A DNA stretch of 17,111 nucleotides from JAWWBN01 sp033720955 (GCA_033720955.1 JAWWBN010000062.1:1-17111); one strand, 5' to 3'; positions 7,577 to 14,565 are shown, counted from the stretch's first letter. Notes: generated from the sequence alone by a model not told the origin. Numbers and translations: made by a program.

Positions 7577-9292
7577 TTGAAGCTCCGTCATCAGCTCTTC
7601 CTGCTCCTGGTCGTCTCCGGGATGGTGCCGCTGGCGATCAGCAGCTATCTCCTGGTGCGGCAGAACCGCGGGCTGCTGGAGACCGAGGAGAAGAGCTACC
7701 TGACCCGCTCGGCGAGCTTTCTCTCCATCCAGCTCGACGACTACCTGGGGGCGGCCCGCGCCCAGCTCCGGCAGCTCGGTGAGGGACTGCTGGCGCCGCC
7801 CGGACCCTCCGGAGTGGAGGACCGGTTCCGGCAGCGCTGGGTGGACGGCTACCTGCGCGGCTTTCTGGAGAGCCAGCCGGACGTGGTCACCCTGCGGCTG
7901 CTCTCGCAGCGCGGGGTGGGGCCGCAGTTCAGCTCGGTGGAGCTGGCCCCCGAGGCGCGCGAGGCCCTGGCGGAGGCGTTCGAGACCGGCCTGGAGAGCG
8001 GCCAGCCGGTCTATCGGATGGTGGTGTTGCCCGGGTCCGACCGGCCGCTGGCGGTGATCGCGGTGCCCGTCGCCCCCGCGGGGTCCGAGATCCTGGTGGT
8101 GGAGGGGGTGCTGGCCATGCGGCCCATCGAGCCCCTCTTCCGCCAGGAGGCCCAGGGGGAGACCTCGGTTTTTCTGGTGGACCGCGACGGCGCGATCCTC
8201 TGGTCGCAGGGCGCGACCGCGGAGGTGGAGAGGGCGGTCGCCGCCTCCGACCTGCTGCGTGACTTCGCCCGCTTCCCGCTGAACCTCACCGCCGAGCTCG
8301 AACTCGAGGTGGAGGGCCGCTCGCGCCGGCTGCTGACCCGGATCAGCCCGGTGGCGGCGCCGGGCTGGGGGGTGGTCGTCAACAGGCCCCTGGCGGGCGC
8401 CTTCGCCTCGGCCCGCCGCATGGCGTTCAACACGGTGGTCTCGACAGCGCTGCTGCTGCTGGTCGCCCTGGCCGTGGCGGCGGTCGTGGCCCGCCGCGTC
8501 AGCCGCCCCATCCAGAGCCTGGCCGAGGGGACCCACGAGATCGCCGAGGGCAACTTCGGCAAGCGGGTCGACCCGGCGGGCCTGGGACCGGAGATCGGCG
8601 CCCTGGCCGCGGACTTCAACCGCATGGGCGAGCACGTGGAGCGCCAGATCCGCGAGCTGCGGCAGGCGGCGCAGGAGAACCGCGAGATCTTCATCGGCTC
8701 GATGCGCGCCTTCGTGGCGGCCATCGACGCCAAGGACCCCTACACCCGCGGCCACTCCGAGCGGGTGGCGACCTACGCCCGCACCATCACCCGCGCCCTC
8801 GGTCTCGACGAGGAGGCCCAGCAGCAGGTGTGGATCGGCGCCCTCCTCCACGACGTGGGGAAGCTGGGCATCGACGACGCCATCCTCAAGAAGGGCGGCG
8901 TCCTGACCAGCGACGAGTACGAGGAGATGAAGCGGCATCCGGCGATCGGCGCCGAGATCATGAGCCGCATCGACCAGCTCCGCGACGTGCTGCCCATCAT
9001 CCGCTCGCACCACGAGGCGTGGAACGGGCGCGGCTATCCCGACGGTCTCCGCGGCGAGGAGACTCCCCTGATCGCCCGCATCGTCTGCGTCGCCGACACC
9101 TTCGACGCCATCACCACGAACCGGCCCTACCAGCGGGCCTACGAAGCGAGATTCGCCGTCGAGACCATCCGCAGGCTCACCGGCGCGCGCTTCGACGCCA
9201 AGGTGGTGACCGCCTTCCTGCGCGCTTTCGAGGCCGGCCAGATCCGTCTGCGGCCGACCGTCTCCACGCCGCCGACGGCGGTCTCGGCGTGA
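7577..9292 (+). CDS. Membrane HD-GYP cyclic-di-GMP phosphodiesterase with Cache-like sensor and HAMP domain
   Basis: The 571-residue protein has an N-terminal membrane helix (about 5-25), a periplasmic region of about 255 residues resembling a double-Cache sensor (it ends GWGVVVNRPL, typical of Cache domains), a second helix (about 284-305), a HAMP linker (RRVSRPIQSLAEGTHEIAEG, 306-325) and a cytoplasmic HD-GYP domain. HD-GYP landmarks are intact: HSERVATYA (393-401), the HD pair His425-Asp426 in LLHDVGKLGI, HHEAWNGRGYPDGLRG (478-493) with the GYP triad, and ADTFDAITTNRPYQ (506-519). It should hydrolyse c-di-GMP in response to a periplasmic ligand; the ligand is unknown. The start is TTG 7577: an in-frame TAA at 7544-7546 blocks extension, and the next ATG would cut into the first helix. 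No Shine-Dalgarno is visible. The stop overlaps the candidate ftsY GTG (GTGA 9289-9292). Confidence 0.93.
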   Translation: MKLRHQLFLLLVVSGMVPLAISSYLLVRQNRGLLETEEKSYLTRSASFLSIQLDDYLGAARAQLRQLGEGLLAPPGPSGVEDRFRQRWVDGYLRGFLESQPDVVTLRLLSQRGVGPQFSSVELAPEAREALAEAFETGLESGQPVYRMVVLPGSDRPLAVIAVPVAPAGSEILVVEGVLAMRPIEPLFRQEAQGETSVFLVDRDGAILWSQGATAEVERAVAASDLLRDFARFPLNLTAELELEVEGRSRRLLTRISPVAAPGWGVVVNRPLAGAFASARRMAFNTVVSTALLLLVALAVAAVVARRVSRPIQSLAEGTHEIAEGNFGKRVDPAGLGPEIGALAADFNRMGEHVERQIRELRQAAQENREIFIGSMRAFVAAIDAKDPYTRGHSERVATYARTITRALGLDEEAQQQVWIGALLHDVGKLGIDDAILKKGGVLTSDEYEEMKRHPAIGAEIMSRIDQLRDVLPIIRSHHEAWNGRGYPDGLRGEETPLIARIVCVADTFDAITTNRPYQRAYEARFAVETIRRLTGARFDAKVVTAFLRAFEAGQIRLRPTVSTPPTAVSA

Positions 9293-10254
9293 GCCGGGCG
9301 GACCGGGAGACGAAGCGGGTGGCGGACCAGGGCTCCGGCGGCGGCTCGCGCTTCTGGCGCAAGCTCAAGCGTGGGCTCTTCATGACCCACACCGAGATCC
9401 TCGACCGCCTCGACGCCGCGGTGAGCGGGCGGGGGGTGGTGGACGAGGAGACCCTCGAGTCGCTCGAGGAGAGCCTGATCGCGGCCGACCTCGGGGTGGA
9501 GACGGCGCTCGAGCTGGTCGAGCAGGTGCGGGCGCGGGTCAACCGGGCCGAGGCGGTGGACACGGTCAAGCTGCGCCAGATGCTGGTGGACGAGATGGCG
9601 GTGCTGCTGCTCGACGCGCCGCCGCCTCCGAGCCGCGGCGAGGCGCCGCTGGTGACCCTGATGGTCGGCGTCAACGGGGTCGGCAAGACCACCTCCGCGG
9701 CCAAGCTGGCGAGATGGAGCCAGGCGCGGGGCGAGCGGGTCCTGCTGGCGGCCGCCGACACCTTCCGCGCCGCCGCGGTCGAGCAGCTCGTTCTCTGGGG
9801 CGAGCGCCTCGGCGTGGAGGTCATCCGGCAGGGCGGCGGCGCCGACGCCGCGGCGGTGGTCTTCGACGCGCTCAAGGCGGCCCGGGCGCGGCGGATCGAC
9901 CACCTCGTCGTGGACACCGCGGGACGGCTGCACACGAAGAGCAACCTGATGGAGGAGCTGGCGAAGATCAAGCGGGTGGTCGACCGCGAGGGGCACGGCT
10001 GGGAGCGGCGCACGCTTCTGGTGCTCGACGCGACCACAGGGCAGAACGCCATCGCCCAGGCGCGGGAGTTCACCCGCGTGGCCGCCGTGGACGGGCTTCT
10101 GCTGGCCAAGATCGACGGCACCGCCAAGGGGGGGATGGCCGTGGCGGTGGCGCGGGAGCTGCGACTGCCGGTGCTCTACCTGGGAGTGGGGGAGGGGGCC
10201 GACGACCTGGTCGAGTTCCGGCCGCGGGAGTTCGCCACCGCCCTGGTGGGCTGA
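9289..10254 (+). CDS. ftsY: Signal recognition particle receptor FtsY
   Basis: SRP-receptor GTPase that docks ribosome-SRP complexes at the inner membrane. The 321-residue reading has an N domain starting at FWRKLKRGLFMTHTEILDRL (22-41), G1 GVNGVGKTTSAAKL (127-140), DTFRAAAVEQL (157-167), G3 DTAGRLHTKSNLMEEL (209-224), LDATTGQNA (246-254), G4 AKIDGTAKGG (273-282) and a closing GVGEGADDLVEF. TKSNL and the N-domain form distinguish it from Ffh, and there is no M domain. It lacks the long acidic A domain of E. coli FtsY, so it resembles the short form anchored by the N-terminal helix. The G4 motif begins with Ala where Thr is usual. GTG 9289 overlaps the previous stop; GTG 9319, with GGGAG at 9305-9309 spaced 9 nt, is an equally good start and would give 311 residues. 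Confidence 0.96.
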   Translation: MSRADRETKRVADQGSGGGSRFWRKLKRGLFMTHTEILDRLDAAVSGRGVVDEETLESLEESLIAADLGVETALELVEQVRARVNRAEAVDTVKLRQMLVDEMAVLLLDAPPPPSRGEAPLVTLMVGVNGVGKTTSAAKLARWSQARGERVLLAAADTFRAAAVEQLVLWGERLGVEVIRQGGGADAAAVVFDALKAARARRIDHLVVDTAGRLHTKSNLMEELAKIKRVVDREGHGWERRTLLVLDATTGQNAIAQAREFTRVAAVDGLLLAKIDGTAKGGMAVAVARELRLPVLYLGVGEGADDLVEFRPREFATALVG

Positions 10255-10270
10255 GCCCCGGGCTCGCGAG

Positions 10271-11236
10271 ATGGCGAATCCCCGCGGCGGCCTCCGCTTT
10301 CGCGAGCTGCGCCCCGAGCCGCGCCGGCTCTGGATCCGCTTCCGGCCGCGGGTCTGGCCCGGCGCCCCGGGGGTCTGGATCGACCTGGCGGCCCTGGCTC
10401 TCGGCCGGCCGGGCGGCGGCGAGCCGGGGCCCCCGGCCGAGGCCGAGGTCGAGCGCCTCGACGACGTGGTCTACCTGCCTCCCGCCGCCGACGGCGCCGA
10501 AGGCTGGCGGAGGCGGCTCGCCGAGCGGCTGCTGGCCGGCGGCACCCCCTGTCTCTGGCAGAGCGTCACCCCGGGGCCCGCGCCCGCCGGGGCCGCCGTC
10601 GTCTGGGACCCCACCGAGACGCTCCTGGACGGCGGGGTCGAGATCCTGGCGCAGGCCCCGCGCGGCGCCAGCGTGCTCTGGCCGTGGGTGGCCGGCCTGA
10701 CCGACGCCGAGGATCTCTGGCGACCCGCTCTCGACCGTCTCCGCGGGGCCGGGGCCGAGCGGGTGCTGCCCCTGAGGCTCGAGCTGCCGCCTCGCGACCG
10801 CCGGCGGCTCGCCGCGCGGGCCCGCTCGGCCGACTGGAGCGCGTTGTTCCACCGCGCCGCCCGCCCGTTGGAGGGCTTCGCGCGGGCCGCCGCCAGCCGG
10901 GGTCTCGACATCCTCTGGCCGCGGCCGCTGCCGGCGGCCCCGGCGCGGCTGGTCGTGACCCGCGGGGCGGCGGGCCACCTGGCCCAGATCGCCGACCTCG
11001 AGCTCGCCCTCGGCGGCAGCGAGGTGGTCGCGCAGAGCTTCTTCCGCGCCGCCCGGCGTCTGGAGGAGGAGCCGCACGACCTCAAGGCGTTGCTCCGGGA
11101 GGGCAACCTCGCAATCCTGACCTGGCTGGAGGACGACCCGCGGCAGGCGGTGGAGGAGTTCCTGCGCCGGGGCGGCAGCGTCGCGCTGGAGAGCCGCAGG
11201 GCGCGGTTCGGGGGCGACGGCGGCGCGACGGGCTAG
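10271..11236 (+). CDS. Unrecognised protein of 321 residues downstream of ftsY
   Basis: I do not recognise a family. The ATG is 16 nt after the ftsY stop, so it probably shares that transcript; GAG just before the ATG is a poor ribosome site. The protein has no signal peptide and no membrane helix. It is rich in Arg, Ala, Trp and Leu, with scattered alternating hydrophobic segments (AAVVWDPTETLLDGGVEILA at 108-127, GASVLWPWVAGL at 132-143, AERVLPLRLELP at 162-173, GLDILWPRPL at 211-220) suggesting alpha/beta structure. A more helical C-terminal third (about 235-305) contains ADLELALGGSEVVAQSFFRA. No nucleotide-binding loop, metal cluster or catalytic signature is visible. It is the right length, GC3 pattern and position to be a real gene; the opposite strand is only randomly open. 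Its TAG shares CTAG (11233-11236) with the convergent ridA stop. Confidence 0.8.
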   Translation: MANPRGGLRFRELRPEPRRLWIRFRPRVWPGAPGVWIDLAALALGRPGGGEPGPPAEAEVERLDDVVYLPPAADGAEGWRRRLAERLLAGGTPCLWQSVTPGPAPAGAAVVWDPTETLLDGGVEILAQAPRGASVLWPWVAGLTDAEDLWRPALDRLRGAGAERVLPLRLELPPRDRRRLAARARSADWSALFHRAARPLEGFARAAASRGLDILWPRPLPAAPARLVVTRGAAGHLAQIADLELALGGSEVVAQSFFRAARRLEEEPHDLKALLREGNLAILTWLEDDPRQAVEEFLRRGGSVALESRRARFGGDGGATG

Positions 11237-11616
11237 GCCCCGGGCAGGCGGGCCACCAGATCGATCTCGACCCGGGCCTTCTTCGGCAGCGCCGCCGCCT
11301 GGACGGTGGACCGCGCCGGCCGGTGGCTGCCCAGGAACTCGCCGTAGAGCTCGTTGACGGTGTCGAAGTCGTCCATGTCGAGGAGATAGATCGTGGCCCG
11401 CAGCACGTCGGCGGGGGTGCAGCCGGCGGCGGCGAGGACCTCGCGCAGGTTGGAGAGGACCTGGCGGGTCTGCTCCTCCGTCGAGGGACCCACCAGCTTG
11501 CCGCTCTTCGGGTCGAGCCCGATCTGGCCGGAGAGATAGAGCCAGCCGTCGGCCGAGACCGCCTGCGAGTAGGGGCCGATGGCGGCCGGGGCGCGGTCGG
11601 TGTTGTAGACCTTCAT
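11233..11616 (-). CDS. ridA: RidA/YjgF/YER057c/UK114 family protein, 2-iminobutanoate/2-iminopropanoate deaminase
   Basis: A 127-residue protein of typical RidA size. Landmarks are GPYSQAV (14-20), GWLYLSGQIGLDP (24-36), the helix TRQVLSNLREVLAAAGCTPA (50-69), ATIYLLDMDDFDTVNELYGE (74-93) and the signature RPARSTVQAAALPKKARVEI (99-118). Arg102 is at the position of the substrate-binding arginine needed for hydrolysis of reactive enamine/imine intermediates, so it is likely a true RidA-type enzyme rather than a non-catalytic relative. ATG 11616 overlaps the hpt TGA (ATGA 11613-11616), so it is the second gene of an hpt-ridA operon. Its TAG overlaps the stop of the convergent gene in CTAG 11233-11236. 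Confidence 0.94.
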   Translation of the reverse strand: MKVYNTDRAPAAIGPYSQAVSADGWLYLSGQIGLDPKSGKLVGPSTEEQTRQVLSNLREVLAAAGCTPADVLRATIYLLDMDDFDTVNELYGEFLGSHRPARSTVQAAALPKKARVEIDLVARLPGA

Positions 11617-12167
11617 TCTCCCTCCTCGTAGTAGCCGATATAGGGCAGATTGCGATGGCGCTCGGCGTAGTCGAGCCCGTAGCCGACCACGAACCGGTCC
11701 GCGATCCGGAAGCCGCAGTAGTCGATGGGAATCTCGACCTCGCGCGCCTCGTGCTTGTCGAGAAGCGCGCAGAGGCGGACGCTCTTGGCGCCGCGGAAGC
11801 TGAGGAGCTGCAGCACCGTCCGCAGGGTGTGGCCGGTGTCGACGATGTCCTCGATGAGCAGGACGTCGCGGCCGGCGATGGGCAGCTCGACGTCCTTGCG
11901 GATGAAGACCTCGCCGGGCCGGGTGCCCTCGCGGTAGCTCGAGGTCTGGAAGAAGTCGATCACCACCGGGACCGAGACCTGCTTGAGCAGATCGACCAGA
12001 AAGAAGACCGCGCCCTTGAGCACGCCGATGCACAGGAGCGACTCCACGTCCCGGTAGTCGCGGTCGATCTGCTCCGCCAGCTCGGCGATCCGCCGCTGCA
12101 ACGTCTCGGCGTCGATCAGGGTGCGGAGCCCGCTTACCGTAGAATCAGGCGGATCCGTGTCGGTCAA
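11613..12167 (-). CDS. hpt: Hypoxanthine(-guanine) phosphoribosyltransferase
   Basis: Salvages hypoxanthine and/or guanine to IMP/GMP with PRPP in the cytoplasm. The family core is complete: GVLKGAVFFLVDLLKQ early, VVIDFFQTSSYREGTR (flexible loop region), the PRPP motif VLLIEDIVDTGHTLRTVLQL, and the C-terminal FRIADRFVVGYGLDYAERHR ending in NLPYIG. The end is firm (TGA 11613-11615, overlapping the ridA start). The start is not. TTG 12167 (184 residues) has GGAGGGGG at 12184-12177 upstream, but it reaches 11 bases into the divergent gene. TTG 12176 and ATG 12197 lie further out, and TTG 12101 (162 residues) would lose the expected first helix, LIDAETLQRRIAELAEQI. A CTG at 12119 would fit the protein but is a rare start. 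Confidence 0.93.
   Translation of the reverse strand: MTDTDPPDSTVSGLRTLIDAETLQRRIAELAEQIDRDYRDVESLLCIGVLKGAVFFLVDLLKQVSVPVVIDFFQTSSYREGTRPGEVFIRKDVELPIAGRDVLLIEDIVDTGHTLRTVLQLLSFRGAKSVRLCALLDKHEAREVEIPIDYCGFRIADRFVVGYGLDYAERHRNLPYIGYYEEGE
12136..12141 (-). promoter_or_regulatory. Possible -10 box TACGGT for hpt-ridA
   Basis: On the minus strand TTC TACGGT overlaps by two bases the TAGAAT box facing the other way. If used, hpt would have to start downstream of it (CTG 12119 or TTG 12101), in conflict with the better-supported TTG 12167. Weak evidence, given to mark the ambiguity. Confidence 0.2.
12140..12145 (+). promoter_or_regulatory. -10-like box TAGAAT for the 514-residue protein gene
   Basis: TAGAAT is followed by 11 nt and then GTG 12157. 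Transcription would start about 5 nt before the start codon. No -35 hexamer is seen. The same layout is found before the glycosyltransferase and the purine nucleoside phosphorylase genes. Confidence 0.45.
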
Positions 12168-13701
12168 GGAAGTCAACCCCCTCCATTCCCGGTACATCGA
12201 GCTGACGGCTCGATTCAAGGCCTGCTGGACGTTCCAGAGATCCCACGACGGCCTGCAGCGGTTCTTCGGCCGTCAAGATCTCGGCGCGGAGACGTACGAC
12301 TTCCAGAGTCTATACAAGCGGCTCCGACACGCCTCCCTGGCCCTCGGCAGCAGCGGCCCGCCCTCCGAGGTGGACGCCGACCTCGACCGGGTGGCCGCCA
12401 GCCTGAACGAGGTGACGGAGAGTCTCGACCGCCGCGACCGTCGCGTCTCCCCCTCGCTGCTGCGTCTCTTCTTCCAGCGGGTCAAGACCTTCGACGAGCG
12501 GCTGCTGATCGAGATGATCCGCTTCTACCAGGAGGCGCAGCGCGACCGCACCTGGAGCTCCGACCGCATCGACAAGGTGGACTTCCTGGTCAGCCGGCTG
12601 GCCGAGACGATCGCCGGACCCGGGCTCACGGGAGACGCCAAGCGGCTCCAGAAGGTGCTCCTGCGGCTGTCCGAGAACGCCGGTCTGGACGCGCCCGACC
12701 CGGCGAAGGTGGAGAACCGGCTGAAGCTCGTGCGCACCGTCCGCGCGGAGATGCGGGGGGTGAGCTCCCTCGAGCGGCTCGAGCAGCTCGGCCTGGTGGG
12801 GCACTACCGGGATCTCAAGCACTCGCTGGGGCGTCTCTACTTCGAGCCGAGGCTGCTGCAGATGATCGTCGGCACCAACGCGGCCCTCTCCACCCTGGTC
12901 GACGGCCTCTGGCGACGCGAGGAGGAGGCGATCTTCTCCGACTACGAGCGCATCGCCGACCTCGAGCGGGCCGGCACGATGCCCGGCGAGCTGCTGGACG
13001 CGGTGAACCGTCTCCACGACCGGGTCGGCGGCTTCCGGCGGCAGATGAGCACCGGCAACATGCGTCTCTCGGAGCTCGCGGAGCTGCGCGAAGCGCTGCA
13101 CCAGATCGACTCGTTGATCGCCGCGGGGGCGGCGTCGGTGGCCGAGCCACCCGGGATCTCCGATGCGGGCCGGGCCACCCGGCTGCTCGAGAGGGACCTC
13201 CCGGGCCTGCTGTCGACGCAGGCGCGGGAGCAGATCGGCCCGAGCCTGCGCGAGATGCTGGACGCCCTGACCGTCTCCGACCCGGCGGCCGACCCCTCCG
13301 AGGTGGTCTCCGAGCCCACGCTGCTGCGCTTCCACCTCTCGGCGCGCGAGGTCAGCGCCTTCCGCCGCCTGGCGGGCGGAGGTCCCTTCGACATGGAGCT
13401 CGAGGAGTTCCTCCTCGCCGCCGCGGCGCTGCGGCACAGCTTGAGCACCGAGATGGCCGCCATCCACGGCACCCTCTCCCGCTCGCCCCAGGATCTGGAC
13501 CGGGTGCTCGAGGGGACCCGCTCCCTGCTGCGGCTGGCGGACCGGTATCTCAAGCAGTTCTCCCACTTCCTGGAGGTCCAGCTCCTGGACCCGGGGGCCG
13601 AGGGGGCGCGCGGCATCCAGGAGTGCCGGATGCAGCTCATGCGCGACCTCTCCGCCCTCTGGCTCGAGGCGGAGCGGATGACGCCGCAGGGCGAGGACTA
13701 G
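12157..13701 (+). CDS. Unrecognised, predicted all-helical protein of 514 residues
   Basis: No family recognised. There is no signal peptide, membrane helix, nucleotide-binding loop or Cys/His metal cluster. Nearly the whole chain alternates amphipathic Leu/Arg/Glu-rich helices with short Gly/Pro/Asp breaks (for example SPSLLRLFFQRVKTFDERLL at 98-117, LEEFLLAAAALRHSLSTEMA at 415-434, SLLRLADRYLKQFSHFLEVQ at 456-475), as in a cytosolic helical-repeat or scaffold protein. The N-terminus (SRYIELTARFKACWTFQR, 11-28) is Trp/Phe/Tyr-rich. Start: GTG 12157, preceded by TAGAAT at 12140-12145, 11 nt away, with little leader; an in-frame GTG at 12121 would add 12 residues. It is divergent from hpt and convergent with the purine nucleoside phosphorylase, sharing the CTAG stop 13698-13701, so it stands alone between two purine-salvage genes. 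A functional link is only a possibility. Confidence 0.8.
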   Translation: MSVKEVNPLHSRYIELTARFKACWTFQRSHDGLQRFFGRQDLGAETYDFQSLYKRLRHASLALGSSGPPSEVDADLDRVAASLNEVTESLDRRDRRVSPSLLRLFFQRVKTFDERLLIEMIRFYQEAQRDRTWSSDRIDKVDFLVSRLAETIAGPGLTGDAKRLQKVLLRLSENAGLDAPDPAKVENRLKLVRTVRAEMRGVSSLERLEQLGLVGHYRDLKHSLGRLYFEPRLLQMIVGTNAALSTLVDGLWRREEEAIFSDYERIADLERAGTMPGELLDAVNRLHDRVGGFRRQMSTGNMRLSELAELREALHQIDSLIAAGAASVAEPPGISDAGRATRLLERDLPGLLSTQAREQIGPSLREMLDALTVSDPAADPSEVVSEPTLLRFHLSAREVSAFRRLAGGGPFDMELEEFLLAAAALRHSLSTEMAAIHGTLSRSPQDLDRVLEGTRSLLRLADRYLKQFSHFLEVQLLDPGAEGARGIQECRMQLMRDLSALWLEAERMTPQGED

Positions 13702-14519
13702 AGAGCCGCCAGCACCCCGTCGAGGAGGCGGCGGACCTTCTCGGCCGCCGCGCGGCCGGCCTCGAGGACCTCCTCGTGATCGAGCGGCTCGTCGGTCACC
13801 CCCGCGGCGGGGTTCGCGACCAGCGAGAGGCAGAGACACCGCATCCCCAGGTGCCGGGCCGCGATCACCTCGAGCACGGTGGACATCCCGGCCAGGTCGG
13901 CGCCCAGGGTGCGCAGCATCCGCACCTCGGCCGGGGTCTCGAAGTTGGGTCCGGCCAGGCCGGCGTAGACGCCGTCTCGCAGCGGGATGCCCAGCCCGTC
14001 GGCGGTGCGGTGGGCGAGCGCCGCGAGCTCCCGGTCGTAGGCGTTGGTCATGTCGGGGAAGCGGGGTCCCCAGTCGGCGGGAGGATCGCCGGTGAGCGGG
14101 TTGAGCCCGGTCAGGTTGAGGTGGTCGCGGATGAGGGCGAGGTCGCCGGCCCTCATCTCGGGGTCCAGCCCGCCGGCGGCGTTGGTCATGATCAGCAGCT
14201 CGGCGCCGCGCCGGGCGGCCAGCCGCACCATGAGGGCGACCCGGTGGCCGTCGTACCCCTGGTAGGAGTGCAGGCGTCCCCGCTGGTAGAGCAGCGGCAG
14301 GTCGTCGCGCGGGTAGAGCAGCTCGACCCGGTGCGGATGGCCGACCACGGTGCGGGTGGGGAAGGGCAGCAGCTCGGCGAGCTCGGTCTCGCCGTGGCGG
14401 CGCCCGGCGAGGTCCACGGCGAGGCCCGATCCGGACACCAGCAGCACCCGCGGTCCCGGCCAGCCCAGCCCCTCCCAGCGGCGCTCCGCCTCGGCGAGCT
14501 CGATCTCGAACTGCTCCAT
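13698..14519 (-). CDS. punA: Purine nucleoside phosphorylase (trimeric, PNP/MTAP family)
   Basis: Phosphorolyses (deoxy)inosine and guanosine to free base plus (deoxy)ribose-1-phosphate. The 273-residue protein shows SGSGL (29-33, phosphate loop), GHPHRVEL (60-67), GRLHSYQGY (81-89), MTNAAGGL (111-118), LIRDHLNLTG (129-138), the family signature AGPNFETPAEVRMLRTLGAD (189-208), MSTVLEVIAARHLGM (212-226) and SLVANPAAG (232-240). The base-recognising Glu194 and Asn236 are present, and MST rather than MTT favours PNP over MTA phosphorylase. Two positions deviate: Gln87 where HxYEGY normally has Glu, and Leu216 where MSTVPE has Pro. ATG 14519 lies 10 nt downstream of an extended -10 box (TGC TAGCAT) with no clear Shine-Dalgarno. 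Its product bases are substrates for the HPRT encoded 1.5 kb away. Confidence 0.94.
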   Translation of the reverse strand: MEQFEIELAEAERRWEGLGWPGPRVLLVSGSGLAVDLAGRRHGETELAELLPFPTRTVVGHPHRVELLYPRDDLPLLYQRGRLHSYQGYDGHRVALMVRLAARRGAELLIMTNAAGGLDPEMRAGDLALIRDHLNLTGLNPLTGDPPADWGPRFPDMTNAYDRELAALAHRTADGLGIPLRDGVYAGLAGPNFETPAEVRMLRTLGADLAGMSTVLEVIAARHLGMRCLCLSLVANPAAGVTDEPLDHEEVLEAGRAAAEKVRRLLDGVLAAL

Positions 14520-14529
14520 GACCGGCGCG

Positions 14530-14538
14530 ATGCTAGCA
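14530..14538 (-). promoter_or_regulatory. Extended -10 box TGC TAGCAT for the purine nucleoside phosphorylase gene
   Basis: Read on the minus strand, TGC (14538-14536) and TAGCAT (14535-14530) are followed by 10 nt and ATG 14519, so the leader would be about 4 nt. There is no -35 match and no Shine-Dalgarno. Confidence 0.45.
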
Positions 14539-14544
14539 GCCTGG

Positions 14545-14553
14545 TGGTATCGT
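14545..14553 (+). promoter_or_regulatory. Extended -10 box TGG TATCGT for lysS
   Basis: TGG (14545-14547) and TATCGT (14548-14553) lie 26 nt before the lysS ATG and are followed by GGAGG and GGAG ribosome sites. The box sits back to back with the minus-strand TAGCAT, only 12 bp away. A weak hexamer, placed by its position. Confidence 0.3.
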
Positions 14554-14565
14554 CGGCGCTCGTCC

